Assembly: GCA_028708105.1 (NCBI GenBank)
Contig: JAQVZR010000061.1
Span: 1-8,206, forward strand
Length of the DNA: 8,206 nt
Source: Desulfoplanes sp.
Lineage (GTDB): Bacteria; Desulfobacterota; Desulfovibrionia; Desulfovibrionales; Desulfomicrobiaceae
Direction of reading: 5' to 3'
Each line of letters opens with the position of its first letter. The first letter of the stretch is position 1. Below the pieces are notes generated by a model that saw nothing but the letters and a program-made list of their open reading frames with translations, was not told the DNA's origin and did no database searches. Shown in pieces: positions 1-5,477 of this stretch. Made by a program: the position numbers and the translations under genes.

Positions 1-89
1 AACGAATCATTCAAGCGCCCTAAATGTCCTTGACTTGGACAAATAATGGTAGCAGTAAACCCATAACATTTTTTTATTGAGCACGATCT

Positions 90-252
90 GAGCAAAAACA
101 TGCTCCGCGATATGCCCTCGACGGATGCCGTCAGAATAGAAAAAGATGTATGAGTGGAATAGCGTCACCGTAGTTTTGTCTGGATACCCAGACTCTAGTC
201 AGAATATCATATGATATTTTGGCTCAATAACAAAGAGGTTCTTCAAAGAACC
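90..252 (+). promoter_or_regulatory. Hairpin-rich 5' leader of the first cold-shock gene
   Basis: The 274 bases before the first cold-shock gene hold no coding frame I can support, but do hold five short perfect inverted repeats. They are 90-94/101-105 (6-nt loop), 120-124/128-132 (3-nt loop), 178-183/188-193 (4-nt loop), 203-210/211-218 (a perfect 16-bp palindrome) and 237-243/246-252 (2-nt loop, or 6 bp with a TCAA tetraloop). The last ends 9 nt before the AGGAG ribosome site at 261-265. Long structured leaders that switch fold with temperature are established for cspA-type mRNAs, so this is probably a thermo-responsive 5' UTR. The 203-218 palindrome could instead be a DNA operator. A TTGACT hexamer at 30-35 may be a -35 box, but I see no convincing -10 element at the right distance, so the transcription start is unknown. 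Confidence 0.4.
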
Positions 253-274
253 CAGCACAAAGGAGTAGTACAAG

Positions 275-475
275 ATGGCCGAAGGTACCGTAAAGTGGTT
301 TAATGACTCAAAAGGTTTTGGTTTTATTGAACAGGATGGCGGCAAGGATGTATTTGTTCACCATTCCGCAATCCAAGCACAGGGTTTCAAGTCTCTTCAG
401 GAAGGCGCCCGCGTAACTTTCGACGTTGTCGAAGGTCCTAAGGGTCCTGCTGCTGAGAACGTTGTTCAGCTGTAA
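275..475 (+). CDS. Cold-shock domain protein (CspA family), copy 1
   Basis: A 66-residue protein consisting of a single cold-shock domain, the full usual length of the CspA family. It should fold as a small cytoplasmic OB-type beta barrel that binds single-stranded RNA or DNA and acts as an RNA chaperone or antiterminator. Visible motifs are the N-terminal GTVKWFN segment, RNP1 (KGFGFI, residues 13-18), RNP2 (VFVHH, residues 26-30), and the C-terminal GPKGPAA run at 54-60. The ATG is preceded by AGGAG at 261-265 with a 9-nt spacer, which fixes the start. A strong terminator begins 20 nt after the stop, so the gene is probably monocistronic. The hairpin-rich leader suggests post-transcriptional control. 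It is 48/66 identical to the second copy at 3131. Which numbered csp paralogue it is, and whether it is cold-induced or constitutive, cannot be told from sequence. Confidence 0.95.
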   Translation: MAEGTVKWFNDSKGFGFIEQDGGKDVFVHHSAIQAQGFKSLQEGARVTFDVVEGPKGPAAENVVQL

Positions 476-495
476 GAATCGTTATTGATCATTGC

Positions 496-526
496 AAAGA
501 CCCCGCAAATGCGGGGTCTTTTTTTT
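496..526 (+). terminator. Intrinsic terminator after cold-shock gene 1
   Basis: A perfect 11-bp stem (496-506 with 511-521) whose core is GACCCCGC/GCGGGGTC closes an AAAT loop, and a run of T ends at 526. It lies 20 nt after the cold-shock stop codon. The GC-rich stem plus long U tract is the classic Rho-independent form and separates this gene from the small ORF at 575. Confidence 0.93.
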
Positions 527-574
527 ACGGCAATGAAATCCACGCCGAAAACGAACATGCAGGAGAGATAGCCC

Positions 575-718
575 ATGGCAAAACCTAACTATTCATTTGA
601 AAAACGCCAGAAAGAATTGGCAAAGAAAAAAAAGAAGGATGAAAAAAAGCAGCGCAAACTAGAAAATCAAAATAATTCTGCAGAAACAACAGAACATTCC
701 CCTCACCTGGAAGATTAA
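575..718 (+). CDS. Small lysine-rich conserved hypothetical protein (47 aa)
   Basis: This short ORF encodes 47 residues starting MAKPNYSFEKRQKELAKK. It is very basic in the first two thirds: residues 10-28 are mostly Lys, Arg, Gln and Glu, including a run of five Lys (17-21), which should form a charged amphipathic helix. The tail (residues 30-47) is polar and acidic and ends LED. AGGAGA at 561-566 sits 8 nt before the ATG, a near-ideal ribosome site, and strong evidence that the frame is translated. From memory, small proteins with a similar start (a Phe-Glu-Lys-Arg-Gln-Lys-Glu-Leu-Ala-Lys core) recur across Proteobacteria and are annotated only as hypothetical. Function is unknown; nucleic-acid or ribosome binding would fit the charge but is inference. 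It lies beyond the upstream terminator and 93 nt before the M24 peptidase gene, so it could be expressed alone or with that gene. Confidence 0.75.
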   Translation: MAKPNYSFEKRQKELAKKKKKDEKKQRKLENQNNSAETTEHSPHLED

Positions 719-811
719 CCACCAACTATTCCACATAGGTTTCATCTGCGCCCGCTTTTCAGATTTTTGATGTCCCTTTCCAGACCATAGCCCTTCAACC
801 GCGAGGCTGCC

Positions 812-2029
812 ATGCCCTTTACTTCCATAGAAAGGCTTCCCCTTGCCGAAACACAGATCCGCACTTCCCGACTGCAAGGTCTCCTCAACAGAGAGATGCC
901 ACAGGTCTCGGGCATCTTCATTTTTTCCCGTCTCAATATCTATTACCTGACCGGTTCCTGGGTCAACGGTGTCCTCTGGGTTCCCAGTGAAGGCGAACCA
1001 ACCCTTATGTGCCGTAGAGGTATTGAGCGAGCACGCCTGGATTCCCCTCTACACCAGATGGCAGAATACCGGTCTTTTACACAATTGCCGGAAATATGCG
1101 CCGATTTTGGCACCCCGTTGGGTGATACCCTGGGTGTGGAAATGGGTGGACTTCCCTGGAATCTGGGGCTGTCTCTCCAAAAAAGAATCCCGGCAACCTA
1201 TCTCCCCGCAGACCCGCTCCTTTCCCGAACTCGGGCCGTAAAGACCGACTTTGAACTGGCAAAAATGCGAGAAGCCGGAGCAAAACATCATCTTTGTTTA
1301 TACCATATCATTCCGGAATGTATCCATCCCGGAATGAACGAACGGGAAATAAGCCTCCAGATATGGAACGTCTTTTTAAATCAAGGCCATTGTGGCATGA
1401 TGCGCATGGAAAATTTTGGTGAAGAAATTTTTCTAGGTCATGTGGCTGCCGGTGAAAATGCAAATTATCCCAGTGTATTCAACGGTCCTGTGGGGGTAAA
1501 AGGCGTTCACCCCGTCATCCCGCACATGGGAAACCAGGCTACCATCTGGAACCCTGAACAACCGCTGATCGTTGATTGCGGCTTCTGCCTGGACGGATAC
1601 CACTCAGACAAAACCCAGGTGTACTGGTCCAGCAAAGCCCATATTCCAGAATACGCCCGCAAGGCACAGGATTTCTGTCTGGACATCCAGATGTGGATAG
1701 CCGAACGATTGCGTCCGGGAGCTATCCCCAGCGAGCTTTTTGCCGCTTGCTGGAAACGGGCCGAAAAACAGGGATTCATGGAAGAATTCATGGGACTCGG
1801 AAAAAACAAAGTCCAGTTCATCGGCCATGGTATCGGCCTGGCTATTGATGAGCACCCGGTTATCGCCCGGGGATTTGACGCCCCTCTTGAAGAAGGCATG
1901 ACCATGGCCCTGGAACCCAAAATCGGTATTTCCGGACTGGGCATGGTCGGTGTGGAAAACACCTTTGAAATCACCAGAAACGGCGGACGCTGCCTGAGTG
2001 GTGACATGTTCAACCCGATACTTGTCTAA
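812..2029 (+). CDS. M24 family metallopeptidase (Xaa-Pro dipeptidase/aminopeptidase-like)
   Basis: A 405-residue cytoplasmic protein with no signal peptide. It has the two-domain plan of prolidase, creatinase and PepQ-like proteins: an N-terminal creatinase-type domain (about 15-145) and a C-terminal pita-bread domain (about 150-395). All five expected metal ligands are visible: D255 (VDCG), D266 (HSDKT), H339 (GHGIG), E368 (LEPK) and E382 (VEN). The spacings match the family, with 11 residues between the Asp ligands and 29 from His to the first Glu. The DEHPV segment (346-350) is also typical. It is thus probably an active dinuclear-metal enzyme cleaving peptides at an Xaa-Pro bond, but M24 members also include creatinases and lyase-like enzymes, so substrate is open. 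The start is constrained: an in-frame stop lies at 788-790, and GAGG (803-806) precedes the ATG by 5 nt. larB follows after 83 nt with no terminator, suggesting one transcript. Confidence 0.9.
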   Translation: MPFTSIERLPLAETQIRTSRLQGLLNREMPQVSGIFIFSRLNIYYLTGSWVNGVLWVPSEGEPTLMCRRGIERARLDSPLHQMAEYRSFTQLPEICADFGTPLGDTLGVEMGGLPWNLGLSLQKRIPATYLPADPLLSRTRAVKTDFELAKMREAGAKHHLCLYHIIPECIHPGMNEREISLQIWNVFLNQGHCGMMRMENFGEEIFLGHVAAGENANYPSVFNGPVGVKGVHPVIPHMGNQATIWNPEQPLIVDCGFCLDGYHSDKTQVYWSSKAHIPEYARKAQDFCLDIQMWIAERLRPGAIPSELFAACWKRAEKQGFMEEFMGLGKNKVQFIGHGIGLAIDEHPVIARGFDAPLEEGMTMALEPKIGISGLGMVGVENTFEITRNGGRCLSGDMFNPILV

Positions 2030-2112
2030 AAAAAGCGAACTGCTGCAGCCATAACAATACCGCAACAGATCACGTATTCAGGCAAACCATAACCGCCATC
2101 GACCATCCATCA

Positions 2113-2886
2113 ATGAAAAGACTGGATCAGATAATCACCGCCATTCAACGAGGGAAACTGGACCCGGAAACAGCCAGAGAACGTCTGCTCCAGACGATTT
2201 CAAGCGTTGGACAGGGGACACACCTTGATCTGGCACGCACACTGCGCACCGGAAATCCGGAAGTGGTCTTTTGCGAAGGCAAAACTCCGGAGCAGACTGC
2301 GTCTATTATGCGCCGGATGCTGGAAGTCCACGGTTCCGTCCTGGGAACGCGGGCTTCCTTGGATCATGCTCATACCGTTCAGAAACAACTTCCTGAAATC
2401 AAATATGATTCCGCATCCAGGCTCCTATACTTTATTCCCCCGGAGCACCAAAAACAGGGATGCATTGTGGTCCTCAGTGCCGGGACATCGGATCTGCAGG
2501 TTGCCGAAGAAGCCGCTGGAACCGCAGAATTTCTGGGCAGCAGGGTTATCCGGCATTATGACTGCGGGGTGGCCGGAGTACACCGGCTCATGAGTGCAGC
2601 CAAGGATTTTTCCAAAGCCAATGCGATCATTGCCGTAGCCGGAATGGATGGAGCCTTGCCCACAGTGGCTGCCGGGCTCAGTCCTGTGCCGGTTATCGGC
2701 GTACCTACCAGCGTGGGTTACGGGACAGGTCTTGGAGGTTGCGCGGCTCTGATGACCATGCTCAACAGCTGCGCTCCAGGCGTCTCGGTGGTCAACATTG
2801 ATAATGGTTTTGGTGCCGGATACCAGGCCCATTGCATCAACAGAGGCTGCATCCTAGCAGCACAAAAAACAGAGAATCAAGGCTGA
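2113..2886 (+). CDS. larB: LarB, nickel-pincer cofactor biosynthesis carboxylase/hydrolase
   Basis: A 257-residue protein matching LarB (pyridinium-3,5-biscarboxylate mononucleotide synthase) over its whole length. LarB uses nicotinic acid adenine dinucleotide and CO2, adds a second carboxylate to the pyridinium ring and releases AMP. This is the first step toward the nickel-pincer nucleotide used by lactate racemase LarA and its relatives. The C-terminal half resembles PurE (AIR carboxylase). Signature segments are NPEVVFCEGKT (48-58), LSAGTSDLQVAEEAA (121-135), GVAGVHRLM (152-160), AGMDGALPTV (176-185), PTSVGYG (198-204) and MLNSCAPG (216-223). C220 aligns with the catalytic Cys (Cys221 in Lactobacillus LarB). 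The AGMDG Asp is, from memory, more often Glu. The ATG has only a weak ribosome site, but no alternative start exists upstream in frame. The partners larC, larE and larA are not in this window. It may be co-transcribed with the M24 gene. Confidence 0.93.
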   Translation: MKRLDQIITAIQRGKLDPETARERLLQTISSVGQGTHLDLARTLRTGNPEVVFCEGKTPEQTASIMRRMLEVHGSVLGTRASLDHAHTVQKQLPEIKYDSASRLLYFIPPEHQKQGCIVVLSAGTSDLQVAEEAAGTAEFLGSRVIRHYDCGVAGVHRLMSAAKDFSKANAIIAVAGMDGALPTVAAGLSPVPVIGVPTSVGYGTGLGGCAALMTMLNSCAPGVSVVNIDNGFGAGYQAHCINRGCILAAQKTENQG

Positions 2887-2963
2887 ATATACCTTTCGTC
2901 CATAGGCATAAGCATGCACTGAAACGGCCCTGTGCACCCTAAAAACATTTTTTGAAAAAAAAC

Positions 2964-2991
2964 TTGACTTCTCTGTTCGCCTGACTATTTG
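2964..2991 (+). promoter_or_regulatory. Candidate promoter of the second cold-shock gene
   Basis: TTGACT at 2964-2969 is a 5/6 match to a sigma-70 -35 box and is preceded by an A-tract (2955-2962) that could act as an UP element. The best -10 candidate, TATTTG at 2986-2991 with a 16-bp spacer, matches only three positions, so the call is weak. Transcription from here would give a leader of roughly 130 nt before the start codon, close to the long leaders known for cspA-like genes. Confidence 0.3.
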
Positions 2992-2997
2992 GAAGGG

Positions 2998-3130
2998 GCT
3001 CTAAAGAAATCATCAGAGTGATGGTTTCGTTTCGTTACAGAAGGCATGCGCTCCATTTACCAAAGTGGCACCACCTGATGTTAGAAACAGATGCAAAAGA
3101 AAAAGAACAATTTTCACAAGGAGTACCACA
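2998..3130 (+). promoter_or_regulatory. Putative 5' leader of the second cold-shock gene
   Basis: This non-coding stretch contains two short inverted repeats, 3011-3015/3019-3023 (CATCA/TGATG, 3-nt loop, extendable by two pairs if a wobble is allowed) and 3065-3068/3071-3074 (2-nt loop). An A-rich segment leads into the AAGGAG ribosome site at 3118-3123. The ribosome-site context resembles that of the first copy (AAGGAGTA motif, then ACA shortly before the ATG). It is less structured than the leader at 90-252. A cold-responsive UTR is inferred from the family, not shown. Confidence 0.28.
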
Positions 3131-3331
3131 ATGGCAAATGGAACAGTAAAATGGTTTAATGACAGCAAGGGTTTTGGTTTTATCGAGCAGGAAGATGGCA
3201 CGGACGTATTCGTACATTATTCCGCCATCAACACCAACGGTTTTAAGTCCCTCAAAGAAGGCGAAAAAGTTTCTTTTGAAGTTGAGCAGGGCCCCAAGGG
3301 TCCCGCAGCCACTAATGTCACAGTGCTGTAA
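3131..3331 (+). CDS. Cold-shock domain protein (CspA family), copy 2
   Basis: A 66-residue single cold-shock domain protein, a paralogue of the gene at 275 (18 substitutions, 73% identity). RNP1 (KGFGFI, 13-18) is identical, while RNP2 reads VFVHY (26-30) with Tyr replacing the last His; an aromatic residue there suits base stacking. The changes are mostly conservative and cluster in the loops at 21-24, 34-36 and 42-53, so nucleic-acid preference may differ between the copies. Expected role: RNA chaperone or antiterminator in the cytoplasm. I start at 3131 because AAGGAG (3118-3123) lies 7 nt before that ATG and the product then matches family length. An upstream in-frame ATG at 3065 would add 22 non-homologous residues. 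The gene has its own leader and candidate promoter and converges on rluA. Confidence 0.95.
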   Translation: MANGTVKWFNDSKGFGFIEQEDGTDVFVHYSAINTNGFKSLKEGEKVSFEVEQGPKGPAATNVTVL

Positions 3332-3351
3332 TCTGTTGACAATATAGTAGG

Positions 3352-3397
3352 ATACCAAAAGGGGCGCTCCTTATATAAGGGGCGCCCCTTTTGGTAT
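3352..3397. terminator. 46-bp near-perfect palindrome, probable bidirectional terminator
   Basis: The two 23-nt arms 3352-3374 and 3375-3397 are reverse complements except for one pair (T3368/G3381), which would be a U-G wobble in RNA. The arms carry an A4-G4 block and its C4-T4 complement, so each strand gives a GC-rich stem next to a T4 run. It lies 20 nt after the second cold-shock stop codon and 27 nt beyond the end of the convergent rluA gene, the expected place for a shared terminator. No long U tract follows the complete stem, so the exact termination mode is uncertain. Confidence 0.75.
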
Positions 3398-3424
3398 GGT
3401 TCTTCAAAAAGGCAGCAACCGTTG

Positions 3425-4069
3425 TCAGAACGGAGGCTCAGAAATAAATTCCAAAACCTCTTTGGTCTTGGGGTGTACAAAACGAAGATAACAGGCATGC
3501 AGTTTTAATTGCCCGGGGACCGTACCACTGCCATACAGCCTGTCTCCCACCAAGGGGCATCCAAGTCCCAGAGGATGAGCGGAATGCACCCGCAATTGAT
3601 GGGTCCGACCGGTGTGTAAAATGAATTCAACTCGGGTCCGGCCCTGTTCGATACCCAGCCTGCGCCATTCCGTAATGGCCCTTTTCCCATGAATGGGATC
3701 ATAGACCTGATAGGGACGATTAAACATATCCATCCGCAAAGGCAGATCAATAACCCCTTCATCTTTGGCAACCAGACCATCCAGTACCCCTATATAACGC
3801 TTCCCCACTTCCCTTTGCTGGAACTGGGTACACAATTCCCGATTGGCCCGGGTCGTGATCCCAAGAACCATAAGACCTGATGTGTCCATATCCAATCGGT
3901 GTACTGCGGGAAATCTGCGGGACTGAGGGAACATCGCTCGGACACGGTTGACGACACAGTCCTGATTTTCAGGTAAACGCCCTGGAACCGAAAGAAGGCC
4001 GCTTGGCTTGTCAACTACAACTATCTTCTGATCTGCGTAGACCACGTTCAATCCTTCTGGAATTGCCAT
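3425..4069 (-). CDS. rluA: RluA-type pseudouridine synthase (23S rRNA/tRNA)
   Basis: A 214-residue cytoplasmic enzyme that isomerises uridine to pseudouridine in structured RNA. The catalytic motif HRLDMDTSG (57-65) carries the essential D60. Other RluA-family landmarks are DKPSGLLSVPGR (20-31), the LPLRMDMFNRP segment (109-119), HTGRTHQLRVH (152-162) and GDRLYG (175-180). The short length and the absence of an N-terminal S4 domain match E. coli RluA (219 aa; 23S U746 and tRNA U32) rather than RluC or RluD, and the KPSGLLSVPGR start is especially RluA-like. Target specificity is therefore probable, not proven; another single-domain RluA-family branch is the alternative. GGGAGG (minus strand, 4085-4080) lies 10 nt before the ATG. 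The upstream tRNA transcript ends at its own terminator, so rluA must use its own promoter within about 4086-4190, which I could not define. Confidence 0.9.
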   Translation of the reverse strand: MAIPEGLNVVYADQKIVVVDKPSGLLSVPGRLPENQDCVVNRVRAMFPQSRRFPAVHRLDMDTSGLMVLGITTRANRELCTQFQQREVGKRYIGVLDGLVAKDEGVIDLPLRMDMFNRPYQVYDPIHGKRAITEWRRLGIEQGRTRVEFILHTGRTHQLRVHSAHPLGLGCPLVGDRLYGSGTVPGQLKLHACYLRFVHPKTKEVLEFISEPPF

Positions 4070-4190
4070 CCCTTGTCATCCTCCCTGGTTCAATCACTCG
4101 GAACACACATGTTTTTGACCGCAGACGAGCCCATTCAAGGAAACCATGCCCGGTATAGTTATGAAACCATAAAAAGTACAAAATATTGAA

Positions 4191-4225
4191 TAAAAAAAGG
4201 GTTACAGCTCATTGCTGTAACCCTT
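4191..4225 (-). terminator. Intrinsic terminator of the tRNA-Leu gene
   Basis: Read on the minus strand, a perfect 12-bp stem (4225-4214 with 4208-4197, core AGGGTTACAGC/GCTGTAACCCT) with a 5-nt loop is followed by a T run (4198-4192). It starts 9 nt after the tRNA 3' CCA and so ends the tRNA transcript before rluA. Confidence 0.92.
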
Positions 4226-4234
4226 GTTTTATCT

Positions 4235-4321
4235 TGGTGCCGAAGGGGAGACTCGAACTCCCATGGGCGTGAACCCACTAGACCCTGAACCTAGCGTGTC
4301 TACCAATTCCACCACTTCGGC
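4235..4321 (-). tRNA. tRNA-Leu, anticodon CAG
   Basis: The minus strand folds into a complete class II tRNA of 87 nt. The acceptor stem GCCGAAG (5') pairs with CTTCGGC (3'), the D arm closes GTG/CAC, and the anticodon arm CTAGG/TCTAG presents the loop TTCAGGG with anticodon CAG. A long variable arm (TGGG/CCCA stem) and a T arm GGGAG/CTCCC with loop TTCGAGT follow. The discriminator base is A, as expected for leucine, and the 3' CCA is encoded. The long variable arm plus CAG identifies it as the leucine tRNA for CUG codons. It stands alone between its own promoter and terminator. Confidence 0.97.
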
Positions 4322-4334
4322 ATCACGAAGAGGC

Positions 4335-4363
4335 CTTTTATCCACAACAAACACACTTTGCAA
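4335..4363 (-). promoter_or_regulatory. Promoter of tRNA-Leu
   Basis: On the minus strand, TTGCAA (4363-4358) and TAAAAG (4340-4335) are separated by 17 nt, each a 4/6 match to sigma-70 hexamers. The -10 box lies 13 nt before the mature tRNA 5' end, the short leader expected of a stable-RNA gene. The position argues for it more than the hexamer quality does. Confidence 0.5.
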
Positions 4364-4432
4364 GCATTTTTTAACAATACGCAAAAAAAACATCCTAAAG
4401 CAGCACCCAAAAATTCATCCAGGCAACTTTCC

Positions 4433-4461
4433 TTGAACCCCGGACCATTTTGGGATAGATC
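4433..4461 (+). promoter_or_regulatory. Candidate promoter of ribF
   Basis: TTGAAC (4433-4438) and TAGATC (4456-4461) are 17 nt apart, upstream of the GAGGAG ribosome site at 4481-4486. The -10 match is poor (three positions). Some promoter is needed here, since the neighbouring tRNA is divergent, but the assignment is tentative. No FMN riboswitch is recognisable in the 175-nt gap. Confidence 0.25.
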
Positions 4462-4496
4462 CTTTTTTTCATTTTTTTCCGAGGAGTCCACCCGTT

Positions 4497-5477
4497 ATGA
4501 TCGTTTATTATTCGCCTGAAGATATTGTCAAAAATCTTTCCGGTTCTTGCGTCACCATTGGAAATTTTGACGGCGTCCATATGGGTCATCAGGCACTCCT
4601 TCGGAAAACCGTCTCTGAAGCCACAAAAAGGGGCCTGCCCAGCGTAGCCGTGACGTTTGAACCACATCCGTTGCGCCTGTTCACCGGGAAATCCATCCCG
4701 CCGCTTATCACCCTGCTGGATCAAAAGCTGGAAATCCTGGCCAGTCTGGATCTGGATTTCACCCTGTGCCTGCCCTTTACCCGGGCCATGGCCGCCCTGG
4801 CTCCGGAAACCTTTGTCGCCCGATATATTGTGGAAACCCTCAAAGCCAAAAAATTGATCATCGGCTATGACTATGCCTTTGGTAAGGACAGAGCCGGTAA
4901 TTATGACCTGCTCAGCCAACTCGGACAAGTCTATGGATTCGAGGTTGAGCAACTCGCTCCGGTGCTCATAGACGATGTCATTGTGAGCTCTACCCGTATC
5001 AGAGACATGATCGAGGCCGGCGACGTCTGGAACGCTCGTCCTCTCCTGGGTCGATTCTATCGGGTATCCGGTCAGGTGATCCACGGTAAAAAACGTGGCG
5101 GACCCATGTTGGGATTCCCCACCGCCAACATGTGCCTCAAGGACGAACTCTTTCCAAAAACGGGTGTATATGCGGTATGGGCTGAAATTGACCAAACAAT
5201 CATGCCTGCAGTGGCCAATATCGGATTCAACCCCACCTTTGGCAATGACATCCTCTCTGTAGAAGTCCATATCATGGACTTTGAAAAAAATATTTATGAC
5301 CAGGACATTCTGATCCATTTTGTCCAGCGACTCAGATCAGAAAAAAAATTCTCCAGCCTCGATGGACTCAAACAACAGATCGGCAAAGATAAAGATATTG
5401 CCCGCCAGATCCTTGCAACGGCAGAGGCCCAACAGCATAACCCCCTCCCAAACTCATCATGCGTCTTACCTCTATAA
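4497..5477 (+). CDS. ribF: RibF, bifunctional riboflavin kinase/FMN adenylyltransferase
   Basis: A 326-residue cytoplasmic enzyme that phosphorylates riboflavin to FMN and then adenylates FMN to FAD. The N-terminal nucleotidyltransferase domain (about 15-180) shows GNFDGVHMGH (22-31), VTFEPHP (52-58), the GYDYAFGKDRAGN segment (123-135) and VSSTRIR (163-169). The C-terminal flavokinase domain (about 183-308) has GRFYRVSGQVIHG (185-197), MLGFPTANM (204-212), VANIGFNPTFG (239-249) and VEVHIMDF (255-262) with the conserved Glu. The ANIG..PTFG motif has Asn where E. coli-type enzymes have Arg, a change I believe is common in related bacteria. GAGGAG lies 10 nt before the ATG. The last 20 residues (Gln/Pro/Ser rich) are an unconserved tail whose coding sequence overlaps the ClC start by 19 nt, implying co-transcription and possibly coupled translation. 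Confidence 0.95.
   Translation: MIVYYSPEDIVKNLSGSCVTIGNFDGVHMGHQALLRKTVSEATKRGLPSVAVTFEPHPLRLFTGKSIPPLITLLDQKLEILASLDLDFTLCLPFTRAMAALAPETFVARYIVETLKAKKLIIGYDYAFGKDRAGNYDLLSQLGQVYGFEVEQLAPVLIDDVIVSSTRIRDMIEAGDVWNARPLLGRFYRVSGQVIHGKKRGGPMLGFPTANMCLKDELFPKTGVYAVWAEIDQTIMPAVANIGFNPTFGNDILSVEVHIMDFEKNIYDQDILIHFVQRLRSEKKFSSLDGLKQQIGKDKDIARQILATAEAQQHNPLPNSSCVLPL

Noticed and set aside
30..60. Sigma-70 promoter for cold-shock gene 1 based on TTGACT at 30-35
   Set aside because: No hexamer at 16-18 nt spacing matches a -10 box at more than two or three positions, so I did not list it as a feature.
1507..2065. Overlapping minus-strand ORFs opposite the M24 peptidase
   Set aside because: They lie opposite the most conserved metal-binding half of the M24 protein and have no domain features or ribosome sites.
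2911..2963. Terminator after larB
   Set aside because: Only a 5-bp repeat with a 12-nt loop (2915-2919/2932-2936) precedes an AT-rich stretch, too weak for an intrinsic terminator.
3065..3130. N-terminal extension of the second cold-shock protein to an upstream in-frame ATG
   Set aside because: The extra 22 residues have no cold-shock homology and no ribosome site, while AAGGAG directly precedes the ATG at 3131, which gives the family-standard 66 aa.
4224..4436. Plus-strand ORF of 70 codons over the tRNA region
   Set aside because: It is the antisense of tRNA-Leu, a familiar source of spurious hypothetical proteins, and has no ribosome site or homology.
4395..5318. Long minus-strand ORF (307 codons) opposite ribF
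   Set aside because: The plus strand encodes full-length RibF with all motifs; the minus frame shows no recognisable domain and is a codon-bias shadow.
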